A stretch of DNA of 43,856 nt from Candidatus Brockarchaeota archaeon (GCA_017601225.1 JAFNIX010000015.1:1-43856); one strand, 5' to 3'; numbered from the stretch's first letter, positions 24,151-32,692 are shown. Notes: a model not told the origin generated them from the sequence alone. Translations and numbers: made by a program.

Positions 24151-24182
24151 GATCAAGAACAATCGTGATGCACGCCTTGAAG

Positions 24183-24227
24183 CTGAGCCTATTTTCAAGG
24201 ACCTCTTAAAACTTATAAGAGGCTCAG
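24183..24227 (+). promoter_or_regulatory. TATA box enclosed by nested inverted repeats (candidate operator)
   Basis: CTGAGCCT (24183-24190) pairs perfectly with AGGCTCAG (24220-24227), and CCTCTTA (24202-24208) pairs perfectly with TAAGAGG (24216-24222). The TATA element CTTATAAG lies at 24212-24219, inside the repeats. Its centre is about 28 nt before ATG 24243, so the transcript should be leaderless. A dimeric repressor bound here would block TBP/TFB. Confidence 0.6.
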
Positions 24228-24242
24228 AATAGCAAGTTCCAG

Positions 24243-27200
24243 ATGGTTAACCGGCAACTGCTAACAACTCTTTTCAGTCTCTTACTTGTCGCCATTACAT
24301 TTATCTCCGGAAGAACTCTTTCAGCCCAAGTAAGCTACGTGAACTACACGGTCGTTCTAAACGCCGGGGTGATTTTCGACCAAGCTCCGCAAAAACCTGT
24401 TAATTTCACCATGTGGATAGGGTTATTAGGAGGATTTCGTTTTTCATGGAGCACGAATCAATCAGGCAGCATAATTCAACAACAGGAAATAAGTTTGGAT
24501 TCAAGCGTACAGCAGTATCAGCGGTATTTTATTAATAACATCCGGCTATATACTGATTCTTGTCTCCAGTTAAACAGGCTAGCGGTTTTGACGGATTACT
24601 TTGGGACGGTTCGGAATTGGAACGTAAGGGTTGACGGCAAGAACTATATTTATTACATTGATCAGCTTGGCTTGAGCAGCACGTATAGGCTTGAACCCGA
24701 TGTAGATTCCACATTGTGGTACCGTGTGAATAACACTGGCAGAATAATAAATATCAACCTAGTGTTGAGGGCCAGCTTGGCGAAGCTTTATGTTCTTGAT
24801 TTATCGCCTTTTCAAAGGCTTAACGCTAGAATTATGTTTGACGAGCCCGCAGGGACACACATAGGTTATTTTAGGAGTGAAAGCGGTATTCAGACTATTT
24901 ACATGTATAGGGGGACGCATATTCCAGAGACCAACATAGGTAGCACGCGCTATTTTGGGAATGGAAGCTGCTTTCTAATAGCATGCAGTAACATGAGTAG
25001 CTTAAAGCTTACAGGCAGATACTTGGTTGAGCTTCACACGCTTGAATCCACTCCGGCACAGCTAACCTTTCCGTTTGAAATGAACCTGAACCTAAGTGGG
25101 GATAACCTTAGAATCGGCCCAGAAATCTACGGAGCACTTTTCAACTCGACCGACAGTCTGATTAAAGCCTCCAGTGAGTTTCTGAGTGAAACTAGGATTT
25201 ATGCTCCAGACATATCTGCGAAGCTTCAACAGGCAAGGTCATATTTAAACGATATTCAACCGACCAGCATTAAGGAGCTGGAGAACACAAATATTTTTCC
25301 GCTCGAGGCAGCTATTAATCTGGTCTGTGAAGCCGGCAGCAGTATCGGCATGCTAGTCTTATCATCAGGAATGTTCATTGTCCCGATCGCACTGACAATT
25401 ATCCTGATAGCCGGAGCAGTTGTCTCCCACCTAATATTTAACGGAAGCAGGAAATTGACTATCGTTTTCTTCACACTCTTCTCGCTATTGGCTTTTGAAC
25501 TACACCCTGGTTTAAGGCTAATACTCTTCTCAACAAAGCCGAAGGCGTTGATTAACCTCTGGTCCGTCTCAAAGGTTACATATGGAATACCGTTCTTAAT
25601 GCTTCCAGTTGCTTCAGCCATCGTAAGCCTAATCCTTCTACTTTTGACGGCACGGCTGATGTTCAAGTACTCTGGAACAACCACGATTTACAGCTTAGCA
25701 GCGTCAACCGCGGTTAGAATGCTTAAAAGTAGAAGGCTTAGAGGCGCCCTGGTAATACTCACAGTCACCACTATAGCGATGGCAACTGTTCCAGCAATAA
25801 CTCTGAAAACAGTCGTACCACTCGTCACATCGCTTCAAGAAACCCCAGATGGGGAGGGAACAATTCTTTTCTCAAAATCCTGGCTGGCAAGAGTAGTGGT
25901 ATCAACTCCTGCAGGCACCTTTGAAGAAAAGTACAACGGGCTGTTTTTAATGAGCCTTGAAGAGGCTGCTTTCTACGCGGAGAAACTCGGGATGACGGAA
26001 TACACGCCGATTTGCATAGCTTTCTGCGAACTAGAGTTTTTGCAAAAAGAATCGCCCCCAAGCCAGTTAAACCTCACGGGGCCGGGGGGAATAAACATCA
26101 CCATCCCGGTGGAGTCGGATAGCCAAGAGCTAGGAGGCCTAATAATATTTGCAAACCTCACCTTCATGAAGAATCATCTGAGATTAAACTTTTCAGGAGA
26201 TTTTGAAAACGGTATTCTGATAGACAAGGAGTTTTCACGGGGACAATTTTTCCCAAGCCAGTTAAGCGTGATGGGTTTAAACCTGAATGTCACAGGAGTA
26301 TTCGACAAATCTACCCTGCAAATGCCGAGTGGAGAAGGATTGGAGAGCTATCTTAGAAGCAGACCGCTCTTCACAGGAACCATTAACTGGGATGCTGTAC
26401 AAATCCCGTCTAGATTGACAAGGGATGATGCTTTGACGGAGGGCAATAGGATGCTCATTATATCAAGCCCGGTGATTGGACTAGTGGATATTAAGACTGT
26501 GAGAAACCTTCCTGTTTTCAAACGAGTCGTAGCCTTGATTGGAACATATCCTGACGCTAATCTGGCTGCAATAGAGAAATACTTGAAGACTCTGGTCTCG
26601 TCTCATAAGATTTGGCTCAGCCGCGCCATAACCACGGGGGGAGGAGGAATCTCCATCGACGTTGTCTCCTCTTATTCGGCAACCGTAAACAAGGGCTCAC
26701 AGCTCGAAACCATTCAGCTTGGAGCACCACTCTTAATGGCTTTGGGCAGCTGGGAGTCTGTTCTCATGATGATACTGATAGGTTCTCTCATCATTCTAAA
26801 CGCGATGTTAAACTCAATATATGAGCGGAGGAAGGAGTCAATAATAATGTCCAGCTTGGGCGCATCTCCAAGCTTCATAACCTACTTGTTTTTGACAGAG
26901 GGCTTGATAATAGGGGTGATGGGAGGCTGCTTAGGGTATGTTCTGGGCTATGCTTGGGCGTATTCGATAGGTGCGAGTAGCCCGGAAATATTTACGGAGC
27001 TCTACAGTCTAACACCACTGCTCCTGGTTTTTGTAATCGCAATTCTGGTTACGGGCATTGGCTCAGCTTTCCCAGCGAAGGAAGCCATTCTTAAAATAGT
27101 TCCGAGCAAAATCATGCTTGTCAGAGGGGGAATTGACATTAAAACAGAGAAGGATGGTTCTAAAAGAGCGTCAACGCCTATTAGGCTGAAGAAGGAGCAA

Positions 27201-27557
27201 TTGGAGCAATTCTCCTCGCTCATCATAGATATGGCAAAATCCCTTTCCTACTCTCTCTACGGCATTATAGTCCACTCGTACGAAAAAAAGGAGAACGGGG
27301 TGAAGTTGAACTTAAGCTACAGAGCTATCTCCGGCCTCTCCGAAAGGATAGCGGACTACGATGTGGAGATTAAATATTTCCCCGACAGAAATTTCTATAA
27401 TGTTGAGCTGATTGTCAAGAATATTGACAGGAGCTCGTATGCCTACGTGGAGCATAAAGCGTTGATGAAGTCGATGCTTTACGAGCTTCGCGACGAACTT
27501 TTGAAGCTCACTGTTTCAGAGCAGTGGACATCCAGCAGGAGGGAGAGCCAAGTATAA
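24243..27557 (+). CDS. Large FtsX/MacB-type permease, 1104 aa
   Basis: A signal helix (residues 7-28) is followed by an Asn-rich, probably glycosylated ectodomain (about 30-360). Three hydrophobic helices follow (about 368-395, 400-420 and 440-475), then a MacB-like unit that starts with RRLRGALVILTV. After a second ectodomain (about 540-820), the FtsX core has three helices around YERRKESIIMSSLGASPSFI. A cytoplasmic tail of about 130 residues closes the protein. The layout matches the C-terminal half of the 1518-aa protein at 7026-11582, including the tail, but without a peptidase-like domain. No ATP-binding partner lies next to it. It probably works in export, lipid or envelope remodelling, or signalling, using an ATPase encoded elsewhere. 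Its promoter carries nested inverted repeats over the TATA box. Confidence 0.8.
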   Translation: MVNRQLLTTLFSLLLVAITFISGRTLSAQVSYVNYTVVLNAGVIFDQAPQKPVNFTMWIGLLGGFRFSWSTNQSGSIIQQQEISLDSSVQQYQRYFINNIRLYTDSCLQLNRLAVLTDYFGTVRNWNVRVDGKNYIYYIDQLGLSSTYRLEPDVDSTLWYRVNNTGRIININLVLRASLAKLYVLDLSPFQRLNARIMFDEPAGTHIGYFRSESGIQTIYMYRGTHIPETNIGSTRYFGNGSCFLIACSNMSSLKLTGRYLVELHTLESTPAQLTFPFEMNLNLSGDNLRIGPEIYGALFNSTDSLIKASSEFLSETRIYAPDISAKLQQARSYLNDIQPTSIKELENTNIFPLEAAINLVCEAGSSIGMLVLSSGMFIVPIALTIILIAGAVVSHLIFNGSRKLTIVFFTLFSLLAFELHPGLRLILFSTKPKALINLWSVSKVTYGIPFLMLPVASAIVSLILLLLTARLMFKYSGTTTIYSLAASTAVRMLKSRRLRGALVILTVTTIAMATVPAITLKTVVPLVTSLQETPDGEGTILFSKSWLARVVVSTPAGTFEEKYNGLFLMSLEEAAFYAEKLGMTEYTPICIAFCELEFLQKESPPSQLNLTGPGGINITIPVESDSQELGGLIIFANLTFMKNHLRLNFSGDFENGILIDKEFSRGQFFPSQLSVMGLNLNVTGVFDKSTLQMPSGEGLESYLRSRPLFTGTINWDAVQIPSRLTRDDALTEGNRMLIISSPVIGLVDIKTVRNLPVFKRVVALIGTYPDANLAAIEKYLKTLVSSHKIWLSRAITTGGGGISIDVVSSYSATVNKGSQLETIQLGAPLLMALGSWESVLMMILIGSLIILNAMLNSIYERRKESIIMSSLGASPSFITYLFLTEGLIIGVMGGCLGYVLGYAWAYSIGASSPEIFTELYSLTPLLLVFVIAILVTGIGSAFPAKEAILKIVPSKIMLVRGGIDIKTEKDGSKRASTPIRLKKEQLEQFSSLIIDMAKSLSYSLYGIIVHSYEKKENGVKLNLSYRAISGLSERIADYDVEIKYFPDRNFYNVELIVKNIDRSSYAYVEHKALMKSMLYELRDELLKLTVSEQWTSSRRESQV

Positions 27558-27589
27558 AATTTTTAAGCGAAAGCGTCGACTAATTACTG

Positions 27590-27928
27590 ATGACCGTAAC
27601 CTGGTATCCAACTGTTTTCCCAGATCGTTGCAACGGCTGTCGGGGACTAGATAGGCCGAAATGCATAGAGTTCTGCCCCCACAATGTTTTCTCACTAGTA
27701 GATAATAAAGCGATGGTTGCAAACCCGCAGAACTGTGTCGAAGGCTGCGTAGCCTGCATGCTGCTTTGCTCTGAGAAGGCAATAGAGTTCCCGAGGCATC
27801 AGGGCTTTAGGAAAACTGAAAGGTCTTGGACAAAGGGTTTGAAGAAAGCGGTTTGCAAGAAATGCGGTGAAGGCTTCTGGACTAACGAGGATAGAGAACT
27901 TTGCTGGGAGTGTAGCGGATCAACATAG
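27590..27928 (+). CDS. 2[4Fe-4S] ferredoxin domain with C-terminal zinc ribbon
   Basis: 112 residues. Cysteines C-x2-C...C-x3-C in DRCNGCRGLDRPKCIEFCP and a second set in NCVEGCVACMLLC should bind two [4Fe-4S] clusters. The C-terminal 30 residues carry two C-x2-C knuckles (CKKCGEG and CWEC), which look like a zinc ribbon or a third metal site. The protein starts at ATG 27590, about 27 nt after a TATA-like ATTTTTAAGC (about 27558-27567), so it is probably leaderless. It has no enzyme partner next to it. It could be a low-potential electron carrier or a redox-responsive nucleic-acid-binding protein; the zinc ribbon makes the second idea worth keeping. Confidence 0.8.
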   Translation: MTVTWYPTVFPDRCNGCRGLDRPKCIEFCPHNVFSLVDNKAMVANPQNCVEGCVACMLLCSEKAIEFPRHQGFRKTERSWTKGLKKAVCKKCGEGFWTNEDRELCWECSGST

Positions 27929-27946
27929 TTTCATATATTGTTGATC
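27918..27946. terminator. 8-bp inverted repeat over the ferredoxin stop codon
   Basis: GATCAACA (27918-27925) and TGTTGATC (27939-27946) are perfect complements with a 13-nt spacer that starts with the TAG stop. The next gene is convergent, so the element could stabilise or end transcripts from either side. No T-tract follows on the plus strand, so the role is uncertain. Confidence 0.35.
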
Positions 27947-28010
27947 AGGGAAAACATGGCTCGCCCTGAGCGCGCGCTAAAACGCGTATGGTCATTATGA
28001 ACAGTGGAAA

Positions 28011-28949
28011 TCACGTTTTAGAGAGCAGCACTACTCCACTCGGCTCAAACTCTCCCCTTTTCAAGTATCCCGAGGACTTAGCTATTTTCTCAGAGAAAGA
28101 AACCACGTCGCTCATCCACGGCATCGCGTCCTTCGGAAGCCTCGATTGGCTTTCTCCCACCCACTCATAAGCTTTAACTTCAACATAATCAGGGTTAGCG
28201 ACGCTTATCAGCTTAGAGTAACCCTCTGCATCACTATCGTTAACACCCTTAACCATTGTTATCCTAAGCAAGCGTTTAACACCCTTAAAGCCGGGTAGCA
28301 ACTCTAACGACCTTAACAACCTCTGCCAAGCATCTTTAACCAATGGCCTCGCAACCCTTTTGAAAACCTCCTCGTTAGAAGCCTGAATGCTGACGTAAAG
28401 CTGGTCTGGAAGCGGGTTTAAGCCTTCAAGGACCTCCGGCATGCTGCCGTTGGTCACAAGATATGTCACCATGCCCCTTTTGCGAGCCTCGCCTATCAGC
28501 TCCCCAAGCCTAGGGTAAAGTGTCGGCTCGCCCGTCAGGCTGAAAGTCACCATGGAGGGTTTAAGAGCCTCTTCGAAGAGCTTAGGATCAACCATCGGGT
28601 TCGCCTTATAGCCTATTAGCAGGAGCCTCCTCATCCTAACGGCTTCCTCAACTATATAAGCCGGCTCATCCAGCCCGGAAACCTCAGCAGGATACTCTTG
28701 CCAAACATATCCTGGTCTGTCCCCGGAGTGAATCCTCCAGCAGTAGGTACACCTGTAGTTGCATCCTAGGAATGGAGTCATCTGCATACACCTGTGGCTC
28801 TGAACATTACCGTACCAAAGCTCCTTATAGCAGGCTCTCCCCCGGGTTAGCCTCTGCCTAGTCCAATAGCATACTTTGACAGCGGAGTGTCTACCGACTA
28901 TTCTGTATTGCTGTTTCTCCAGCAGGCTCCTGACATTTAAAGGAAGCAT
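28011..28949 (-). CDS. taw1: tRNA 4-demethylwyosine synthase Taw1 (radical SAM)
   Basis: 312 residues, full length for archaeal Taw1/TYW1. The three N-terminal cysteines of the auxiliary cluster are C27, C40 and C54. The radical SAM motif is C63-x3-C67-x2-C70 in LGCNYRCTYCWR, followed by FSLTGEPTLYP and LVTNGSMPEVL. The enzyme condenses N1-methylguanosine at position 37 of tRNA-Phe with pyruvate carbons to make the tricyclic wyosine base, which keeps the reading frame stable. It is found in archaea and eukaryotes, not bacteria. The TATA element (minus-strand CTTTAAAATTG, about 28969-28979) overlaps the stop codon of the HAD gene just upstream and lies about 26 nt from ATG 28949, giving a leaderless message. 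Confidence 0.95.
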   Translation of the reverse strand: MLPLNVRSLLEKQQYRIVGRHSAVKVCYWTRQRLTRGRACYKELWYGNVQSHRCMQMTPFLGCNYRCTYCWRIHSGDRPGYVWQEYPAEVSGLDEPAYIVEEAVRMRRLLLIGYKANPMVDPKLFEEALKPSMVTFSLTGEPTLYPRLGELIGEARKRGMVTYLVTNGSMPEVLEGLNPLPDQLYVSIQASNEEVFKRVARPLVKDAWQRLLRSLELLPGFKGVKRLLRITMVKGVNDSDAEGYSKLISVANPDYVEVKAYEWVGESQSRLPKDAMPWMSDVVSFSEKIAKSSGYLKRGEFEPSGVVLLSKT

Positions 28950-28974
28950 CGACAGCTCAACTTTGAAGCCAATT

Positions 28975-29607
28975 TTAAAGATTGTTTAACACTATTGAAA
29001 CAACCTCCCTTAGGTTAACCGCTTTAAAATCGGCTTTTTCACATGAAACATCCTTCCTAGCGACTAGAATAAACCTCATTCCAGCGTTCTTTGCGGACTC
29101 GCAGTCGAAACAAGTGTCTCCAACCGCGAAGCACTCGGCAGGCTCAACCCCCAAGAGTTCAGCCGCCTTTAGAAAAACGTCTGGCGCCGGTTTTCTCCTT
29201 GCAACAGTGTCCGAGCCGACGAGCACATCCACCATTTTTAAAACGCTTAAGAGGGAGAGGTATTTCTTAAGCCTCCTCGTCGTCTGGGAGCTTGCAACCG
29301 CTATCTTAAGCCCATTGCTTCTGAGTATGCTTAAAGAAGGTTCAACGTCTTCGAAAAGCCTCATCCTACCAATGTACTCAGAGTCATATATTTCGTCTTT
29401 AAGCCGCCTCAGCTCCGCAGCCTTAGCCTCGTCTCCCCCGGCTATTTTAAGAGATATCTCCGGCCCCGCGAGCCCAACGTACTTCTCGACCTCCTTAGGG
29501 TCGATCCTTATCTTCACAAGGCTCGCAGCCCTAGCCCACGCTTCAGAGAGAAGGCCCACCGTATCGACTAGAGTGCCATCGAAATCCAGTATTACTGCTT
29601 TAATCAT
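28975..29607 (-). CDS. HAD-superfamily phosphatase (phosphoglycolate-phosphatase-like)
   Basis: 210 residues from ATG 29607. A TTG one codon earlier is possible but less likely, because a TATA-like GTTTAAAAAC at about 29633-29642 puts the start at the ATG. The HAD motifs are all present: VILDFDGTLVDT (motif I nucleophile), VASSQTT (motif II), RRKPAPDVF (motif III lysine) and AVGDTCFDCESAKNAG (motif IV). The helical cap after motif I places it in subfamily I, as for phosphoglycolate phosphatase and beta-phosphoglucomutase. The substrate cannot be fixed from sequence; a sugar phosphate or phosphoglycolate is plausible. Confidence 0.88.
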   Translation of the reverse strand: MIKAVILDFDGTLVDTVGLLSEAWARAASLVKIRIDPKEVEKYVGLAGPEISLKIAGGDEAKAAELRRLKDEIYDSEYIGRMRLFEDVEPSLSILRSNGLKIAVASSQTTRRLKKYLSLLSVLKMVDVLVGSDTVARRKPAPDVFLKAAELLGVEPAECFAVGDTCFDCESAKNAGMRFILVARKDVSCEKADFKAVNLREVVSIVLNNL

Positions 29608-29656
29608 CAAACATCACAAGCATGTTAGAAACCGTTTTTAAACAGGGCTTGCGTCG

Positions 29657-30730
29657 CTACCATTCCGTTAATTTCCTGACCGTCTCGGCGTCGAGCCTCT
29701 TAACCATCTCTAGGACAAGCCTGACAGCATTCCTCACGTCGCTGAGGCTCATTATTGAGGCTGCTGAATGAATATGCCTCGTCGGAACACCTATGACTAG
29801 GCTGGGGCAGCCAACCTTATGGATGTGAATCCTACCCGCATCCGTACCGCCCCTAGCCACCAATGAGAGCTGATATGGAATATTGTTTTCCTCTGCAATC
29901 TTTATCGCAAGGTTTTTCAAGGATTGGTTGGGAATCATGCTTGCATCCATCGCTATTATAGACGGTCCCTTCCCGATTTTCGTCTGAGCCTGTCCCGCAG
30001 GTATCCCTGGAACATCGCCGGCAATATCTACTTCAAGCACGATGGCCACGTCGGGATCCACTAGGCTCGCTATCGTCGTAGCACCCCGTAGGCCAACCTC
30101 CTCCATGACGGTGGCTGCGCCGAATACTGTGTTAGGGTGTTGAACCCCCTCGGTTCTGAGTCTTCTCACAACCTCCATAGCTATCGCTGCACCAACCCTA
30201 TCGTCGAAAGCCTTGCCCATCGCAACCTCGCCGTTCTTCATGAGAGTGAAGCTCGAGCATGGGACAACCGGGTCTCCTATTCTAACACCCATGCTTCTAG
30301 CCTCGTCGGCTGAGGAAGCACCTATATCGATGAACATGTTTTCCTTCGTTATCACCTTGTTTGCCTCCTCTGGAGGTATTAGGTGGGGGGGCTTCGCAGC
30401 TATAACCCCGTTTAAATCACCCTTCTGAGTCCTAACTATGACTCTGGTTGAGAGCAGAACCTGGTCGAACCATCCTCCGAGGGGTGCGAAAGACAGGAAT
30501 CCCTGATCGTTTATGCCTGAGACGACGAAGCCAACCTCGTCAACATGGCCGGCGAGAAGGACGCGCGGCCGCTCAGAGTCCCCTTTCTTAACGAACGCGA
30601 GTGAGCCCAGCTTGTCGGACATAATCTCGTCAGCATAAGCCTGCATGTAGCTCTTTGCTTTAGAAAGGACTTCCTTCTCGTATCCAGCGGGCCCGAATGA
30701 GTTAGTCAGATCCTCAAGCACTTTAACCAT
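29657..30730 (-). CDS. M42-family metallo-aminopeptidase (deblocking aminopeptidase/FrvX-like)
   Basis: 357 residues from ATG 30730, where GGAG lies 5 nt upstream; the reading frame is open 20 codons farther up but without family sequence. The dinuclear metal site is seen in LLAGHVDEVGFV (His and Asp), KAFDDRVGAA (bridging Asp), VMEEVGLRGA (Glu pair), VLEVDIAGD, and a histidine near the C-terminus in PTRHIHSAASI. These tetrahedral dodecameric peptidases clip N-terminal residues from short peptides in the cytoplasm; some were first annotated as endoglucanases. It is a likely consumer of peptides brought in by the ABC importer encoded farther downstream. Confidence 0.93.
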   Translation of the reverse strand: MVKVLEDLTNSFGPAGYEKEVLSKAKSYMQAYADEIMSDKLGSLAFVKKGDSERPRVLLAGHVDEVGFVVSGINDQGFLSFAPLGGWFDQVLLSTRVIVRTQKGDLNGVIAAKPPHLIPPEEANKVITKENMFIDIGASSADEARSMGVRIGDPVVPCSSFTLMKNGEVAMGKAFDDRVGAAIAMEVVRRLRTEGVQHPNTVFGAATVMEEVGLRGATTIASLVDPDVAIVLEVDIAGDVPGIPAGQAQTKIGKGPSIIAMDASMIPNQSLKNLAIKIAEENNIPYQLSLVARGGTDAGRIHIHKVGCPSLVIGVPTRHIHSAASIMSLSDVRNAVRLVLEMVKRLDAETVRKLTEW

Positions 30731-30895
30731 CCATTCTCCGGACAATGCTGAAAGCCTTTGACAAGGGTTAAATAAAAGCTTTGACCCCAAGCTTGCAAAC
30801 CTTTAAGCCCGAGTTCCCCGAAATATTTACCCTAAAAAACGAGGGAAAAATTAATATCTTCCCTCAAGCATTGCTTGAAAACGGAGGTGTTAAGA

Positions 30896-31483
30896 ATGTC
30901 TGAGGACTGGTTTGAAGACTGGTTTGAAAGGCTCGAGAAGGATTTGAGGAGAATGATGCGGAGAGCCTTCAGCGCAACACCCTTCGAAGAGGATTTCTTC
31001 GACCTCTTTAAAGGCCTTGAGGAGAAGTTTCCGAAGGACCTGGTTAGGGAGGAGAAGCTTCCGGATGGCAGTGTCAGGAGGGAGTACGGCCCCTTCATAT
31101 ACGGGTACTCTGTCAGGATAGGCCCTGACGGTAAGCCGATCGTAAGGGAGTTTGGAAACGTTAAGCGTAAAGTATCACCGGTGAAGCCGCTTGAAGTCAA
31201 GGAGGCCGCTGAACCCCTGATAGACGTTATTACCGAGGAGGACAAGATTAAAGTCATAGCTGAGGTGCCTGGCGTGGATAAGCAGGATATTAAGCTGAAT
31301 GTTGTTGGGAAGACTCTTTCGATACGCGCAGAGTCTGAGAAGAGAAAGTACAGCAAGGATGTTGAGCTGCCCGAGGAGGTTGACCCCAAGACTGCTAAGG
31401 CCAGCTATAAGAACGGCATTCTCGAAGTAACTCTAAACAGGATCAGGAAGGAGAAGAAGGGCGAAGAGATCCCGGTAGAATAG
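30896..31483 (+). CDS. Hsp20/alpha-crystallin-family small heat-shock protein
   Basis: 195 residues from ATG 30896, with GGAGGTG a few nucleotides upstream; an earlier in-frame ATG at 30875 lacks such a site. The N-terminal region is rich in acidic and aromatic residues (SEDWFEDWFERLEKDL). The alpha-crystallin domain covers the last 90 residues, with IDVITEEDKIKVIAEVPGVD, the KLNVVGKTLSIRAE strand, the ASYKNGILEVTL motif, and a C-terminal EEIPVE resembling the IxI oligomer anchor. It is an ATP-independent holdase. It is 5 nt from the first of two DUF131 membrane protein genes, so membrane stress may be a shared theme. Confidence 0.93.
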   Translation: MSEDWFEDWFERLEKDLRRMMRRAFSATPFEEDFFDLFKGLEEKFPKDLVREEKLPDGSVRREYGPFIYGYSVRIGPDGKPIVREFGNVKRKVSPVKPLEVKEAAEPLIDVITEEDKIKVIAEVPGVDKQDIKLNVVGKTLSIRAESEKRKYSKDVELPEEVDPKTAKASYKNGILEVTLNRIRKEKKGEEIPVE

Positions 31484-31488
31484 CTTAA

Positions 31489-31752
31489 ATGAGCCTCTCA
31501 CTAAGCCTGGCCGCGATGCTTCTAATACTAGTGGGCTTTCTACTTATTTTTATAGCTTTTTTAAGCGAGTTGTTTAAAGCGCTCAAGAAGAGCGGCGCCG
31601 AGGTTGAGAAGCATGGCGGGGCAGTGGTGATGATAGGACCAATCCCGATAGTCCTTGCTTCAGACCCGAAGACGGCTAGGATGCTGCTTATACTTGCGAT
31701 CATGCTCACCCTAATCTTGATCCTCTTGACTGTCTTATCGGTTTACGGCTGA
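31489..31752 (+). CDS. DUF131 (TIGR00304-like) small membrane protein
   Basis: 87 residues with two hydrophobic helices (about 6-28 and 64-85) enclosing a short soluble part. The central GGAVVMIGPIPIVLASD is the recognisable DUF131 signature found in archaea only. The function is unknown. The gene begins six nucleotides after the Hsp20 stop and is followed six nucleotides later by a second member of the family, so the three genes form an operon. No clear ribosome binding site precedes its ATG, so translation may be coupled to Hsp20. Confidence 0.78.
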   Translation: MSLSLSLAAMLLILVGFLLIFIAFLSELFKALKKSGAEVEKHGGAVVMIGPIPIVLASDPKTARMLLILAIMLTLILILLTVLSVYG

Positions 31753-31758
31753 GGAGGC

Positions 31759-32031
31759 TTGGATACGTTCAGAAAACTAGTTTCAGCAGGCTTCCTGATG
31801 TTAATGCTAGGGTTCATAACGCTTTTGATAGACTCGCTGACCTCGGTTGAAGCTAAGGTTGGGGGAGCATTCGTAATCTTCATAGGACCCTTCCCACTCG
31901 CATTCGGATTCGGAGAATACTCCCCGATACTCATACTTGTCAGCGTCGCTATTGCCGCATTAATGATGCTGATGATATTACTCATGCTGATGAATCTTAA
32001 ACGCTCTCAAGCAGGGCCGGACAACCCTTAG
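31759..32031 (+). CDS. DUF131-like small membrane protein, second tandem copy
   Basis: 90 residues, related to the preceding protein: GGAFVIFIGPFPLAFGF aligns with its GGAVVMIGPIPIVLASD, again between two hydrophobic helices (about 8-28 and 55-78). The TTG start at 31759 follows GAGGAGG with almost no spacer, which is unusual. An in-frame ATG at about 31798 would remove part of the first helix, so TTG is preferred. Tandem duplication is the simplest origin, with divergence since. It may form a hetero-oligomer with its neighbour; the function is unknown. Confidence 0.72.
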   Translation: MDTFRKLVSAGFLMLMLGFITLLIDSLTSVEAKVGGAFVIFIGPFPLAFGFGEYSPILILVSVAIAALMMLMILLMLMNLKRSQAGPDNP

Positions 32032-32059
32032 ACTCCTAAAAAAACGCTGGTTTCTCCGA

Positions 32060-32692
32060 CTATTCCTCCGGCTCTATTATGACGGCATTCTCCCCGACGA
32101 TGCTGCGGAACCTTTCAGCATCAGCCTTACCGCCGACGATTGAGCCGTAATGCATAGGCACGAATATTCCCACACCTATGTCTTTAGCCGCTTGAGCAGC
32201 CTCTTCAACACTCATAGTGTATGTTCCCCCAACCGGGAGGAGAGAGACGTCTGGCTTTATACTGGCCATCTCCGGAATCCTATCAGTGTCCCCTGCATGG
32301 TATATTTTCACGCCGCCCACTGTAACCACGTACCCAACCTTGCCATCCATCTTAGGGTGGAAAGATTTTCCAACGTTATACGCTGGAACAGCCTCCACCC
32401 TTACTCCTGAGATGTCCAGGGTTACGCCTGGCTTAACCAATTTATGCTCTAAACCCAACTGTCTGAACCTTGGTTCGCATTCCTTGGGACCTATTAAAAG
32501 AGTCTTGGGAGAAGAGATTTTCCTTATGTCTTCAACACTCAAATGGTCGAAATGACTATGTGTAACGAGAATGATGTCTGCTGCTGGACCGCCTTTAATC
32601 TTAAACGGGTCTATATAGATTGATTTCCCCTCCCCGGCTATCCTGAAGCCAGCGTGCCCCAGCCAATATATCTTAACACCCTTAACCTCTAT
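32060..32692 (-). CDS. MBL-fold metal-dependent hydrolase (UPF0173-like)
   Basis: 210 residues from TTG 32692. The frame is open to an ATG at 32767, but a TATA-like ACTTTATATT (about 32725-32734, minus strand) lies inside that extension. The family also normally begins at KIYWLGHAGF. Metal ligands are visible in VTHSHFDHLS, HAGDTD and PMHYG, the usual set for beta-lactamase-fold hydrolases. The substrate is unknown; members act on phosphodiesters, lactones or thioesters. It is convergent with the DUF131 genes and divergent from the beta-helix protein. Confidence 0.85.
   Translation of the reverse strand: MEVKGVKIYWLGHAGFRIAGEGKSIYIDPFKIKGGPAADIILVTHSHFDHLSVEDIRKISSPKTLLIGPKECEPRFRQLGLEHKLVKPGVTLDISGVRVEAVPAYNVGKSFHPKMDGKVGYVVTVGGVKIYHAGDTDRIPEMASIKPDVSLLPVGGTYTMSVEEAAQAAKDIGVGIFVPMHYGSIVGGKADAERFRSIVGENAVIIEPEE

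Noticed and set aside
28982..29641. 219-aa plus-strand frame opposite the HAD phosphatase gene
   Set aside because: Ser/Thr/Leu-rich antisense translation; the minus-strand frame carries all four HAD motifs.
30832..31389. 185-aa minus-strand frame opposite Hsp20
   Set aside because: Ser-rich antisense shadow of the alpha-crystallin gene.
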